Source of the DNA: an uncultured Desulfovibrionaceae bacterium
GTDB lineage: Bacteria > Desulfobacterota > Desulfovibrionia > Desulfovibrionales > Desulfovibrionaceae
Direction of reading: 5' to 3'
Length of the DNA: 6,697 nt
Assembly (NCBI GenBank): GCA_949427775.1
Contig: CASQEL010000111.1
Location: 1 to 6,697, forward strand
Part shown: piece by piece, positions 5,713-6,697 of the stretch
How the letters are laid out: every line of letters begins with the position of its first letter
Numbering within the stretch: position 1 is the stretch's first letter
Translations under genes and position numbers: made by a program
Notes under the pieces: model-generated
Seen by the model: only the letters and a program-made list of their open reading frames with translations
What the model was told of the DNA's origin: nothing
The model's database searches: none

Positions 5713-5815
5713 GCGGACGGCCGCCGTAAAGGCACAAGCGTAATGTGTTTGCGCTGTTACATGCCGGAGCGGGCGTGTCTTCAATTGTGACTTTGCAAAA
5801 AGTCGAAGTGAATCC
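5713..5815 (+). repeat. Copy B of the inverted repeat flanking the permease gene
   Basis: This is the partner of 4601-4704 in the opposite orientation, roughly 80% identical by eye. The sharp outer edge (GAATCC at 5810-5815) lies 2 nt before a long stem-loop. On the minus strand one frame, readable from about 5814 to a TAA near 5577, contains TPAPACNSANTLRLCLYGGRP. The corresponding plus-strand frame in copy A reads MPAPAGNGTNQLRLCLRGGRP. The nature of the repeat is unknown. Confidence 0.75.
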
Positions 5816-5817
5816 AC

Positions 5818-5863
5818 TCTAGTACACAGAAACTTTAGATGTTTCTGTGTACTAGAATATTTT
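5818..5863 (+). terminator. Strong stem-loop followed by a T-rich run, probable rho-independent terminator
   Basis: TCTAGTACACAGAAAC (5818-5833) pairs perfectly with GTTTCTGTGTACTAGA (5841-5856): 16 bp with a 7-nt loop (TTTAGAT). ATATTTTT follows, so it reads as a terminator for plus-strand transcription, presumably from the permease. The stem is less GC-rich than usual and lies 300 bp after the permease stop, so a regulatory palindrome or element end is an alternative. Confidence 0.6.
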
Positions 5864-6063
5864 TCCCCGGAAAGGAATATAAGGACGACAGGCAGATGAT
5901 CCCGATCAACGGATGCTCGCATGTGTTCTGTCCCGGATCGAGTCCGGCATAGGGGCCAGGCCGCCAGGAATGCCGATGGACGGGGGAATGGAACATCAAA
6001 GTTCTGTCTGCCAATGGCGGAACCTGAGAAGCGCTTCTATCAGTGAACAGGAGGAGCGGCGTA

Positions 6064-6697
6064 TCAGTTCAGGTTCAGTTCCCGAACAACATCCTCAATA
6101 ATATCTGCAATAATATCGCAGTCTTCTTTGCAGAAGGTCAGGGGCAGACGCATATCGCACATGGTGGCCAGGACTTCCCTGGTTTTGGGCAGATCCAGTG
6201 CCGCCAGACCGGGAAAGTACTGCCAGCTGTCATAGGCGCTGGTAAAGCCGGCCGGCTCCCTGTTGCCGAACCATTTGACCTGCACACCGCGTTCACCGCA
6301 CTTGTCGATGAATGTCTCTATCTGCGCATAACCGGCCTTGGGAAGATTCCACTGAATGGAGCTGCCCACATAGTATTCGCGGGGATCGCGAGGAGGACAG
6401 GTCACACCGGGGATTTTCACGAGCCTGTCCTGCATGTGATGATACAGATCATTCCAGCGACGGCACTGATTGTCCAGATTCTTCAGCTGGGGCAGCAACA
6501 GAGCGGCACGCAAGTTGTCCATGCGAGAGCTGAAGTTGGGAGTAATCTTCTTTACATGCTCAAAGACATCCAAGTCGGGACGCGCGCCATGGGCTCCATA
6601 GAGCATATAAGAGCCGGAATAGATAATAGCCCGGGCCATCACTTCGGGATCATTGGTGATGAGGAGTCCACCCTCGCCGGAATTCATGTGTTTGTAG
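6064..6697 (-). CDS. DegT/DnrJ/EryC1/StrS-family PLP-dependent aminotransferase (C-terminal part, 5' end outside window)
   Basis: The minus-strand frame enters at the right edge with YKHMNSGEGGLLITND and ends with TGA at 6064, about 210 codons. The Lys before HMNSGEGG (codon at 6693-6691) matches the PLP Schiff-base lysine of this family. Further family marks are PNFSSRMDNLRAALLLPQLKNLD (the N-x-R-M...AA...QL region) and the C-terminal LPLTFCKEDCDIIADIIEDVV. Such enzymes transaminate keto-sugars or related intermediates in surface polysaccharide or natural-product synthesis. The substrate cannot be decided from half of the protein. The ATG at 6687 is internal and not the true start. No clear terminator follows the stop. 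Confidence 0.87.
   Translation of the reverse strand, partial: YKHMNSGEGGLLITNDPEVMARAIIYSGSYMLYGAHGARPDLDVFEHVKKITPNFSSRMDNLRAALLLPQLKNLDNQCRRWNDLYHHMQDRLVKIPGVTCPPRDPREYYVGSSIQWNLPKAGYAQIETFIDKCGERGVQVKWFGNREPAGFTSAYDSWQYFPGLAALDLPKTREVLATMCDMRLPLTFCKEDCDIIADIIEDVVRELNLN

Larger units (their letters stand above)
5520..6063. other. Intergenic region between the permease and the aminotransferase
   Basis: About 545 bp without a convincing gene, between convergent genes. It contains GGGGCAGCCCC at about 5565-5575 (a very short stem), GTTGC-AAG-GCAAC near 5620, repeat copy B (5713-5815), the long stem-loop (5818-5856) and a 12-bp palindrome AGAAGCGCTTCT (6027-6038). Minus-strand frames across 5577-5922 stay open but show no known domain and overlap the repeat. 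Confidence 0.6.

Noticed and set aside
5491..5922. A 143-codon minus-strand open frame downstream of the permease
   Set aside because: It runs through the repeat and the long stem-loop and overlaps the permease end; it has no domain or ribosome-binding site. The coding-like similarity between repeat copies is in a different frame.
1..6697. CRISPR array, tRNA or rRNA genes
   Set aside because: No regularly spaced direct repeats and no recognisable tRNA or rRNA sequence were seen on either strand.

Overview
The window looks like part of a chromosome from a Desulfovibrio-type sulfate reducer (Desulfovibrionaceae). This rests on a GC-rich operon pairing a PEP-synthase-like protein with a dCache sensor kinase, plus a TauE/SafE permease. 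It is an inference from gene content and protein style; no rRNA or tRNA is present to fix the taxonomy.

Left third (1-3038, minus strand, GC-rich): an operon reading right to left. It starts with the N-terminal part of a degenerate PEP synthase/pyruvate phosphate dikinase-like protein (3038-1986). The remainder of the same protein follows in another frame (1977-442). A dCache-type membrane sensor, probably a histidine kinase, comes last (start 442, running off the left edge) and is coupled to the previous gene by a TGATG stop/start overlap. The first two reading frames look like one ancestral gene of about 865 codons, broken by a one-base frame change at about 1986-1989. The protein also lacks the phospho-accepting histidine of its swivelling domain (Arg instead), so it looks like a pseudoenzyme, possibly a signalling partner of the sensor.

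Middle (3039-4422): an AT-rich gap with small dyads, then a truncated tnpB remnant of an IS200/IS605-type element whose right-end hairpin survives, followed closely by a complete GntR/FCD-family regulator on the plus strand. The regulator has no Shine-Dalgarno of its own. It overlaps a possible 20-codon leader peptide whose GGAGG lies in the IS right end.

Right half (4423-6063): a TauE/SafE-family permease gene (4785-5519, plus strand) lies between two diverged inverted copies (about 104 bp, roughly 80% identical by eye) of an unidentified repeat. A perfect 17-bp palindrome lies 45 bp before the permease start. A 16-bp perfect stem-loop followed by a T-rich run (5818-5863) closes this segment. 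The region 3150-6060 is visibly more AT-rich and mosaic than the operon on the left and looks like accessory DNA.

Right edge (6064-6697, minus strand): the C-terminal half of a DegT/DnrJ/EryC1/StrS-family PLP aminotransferase, truncated by the window edge. No RNA gene or CRISPR array was found.
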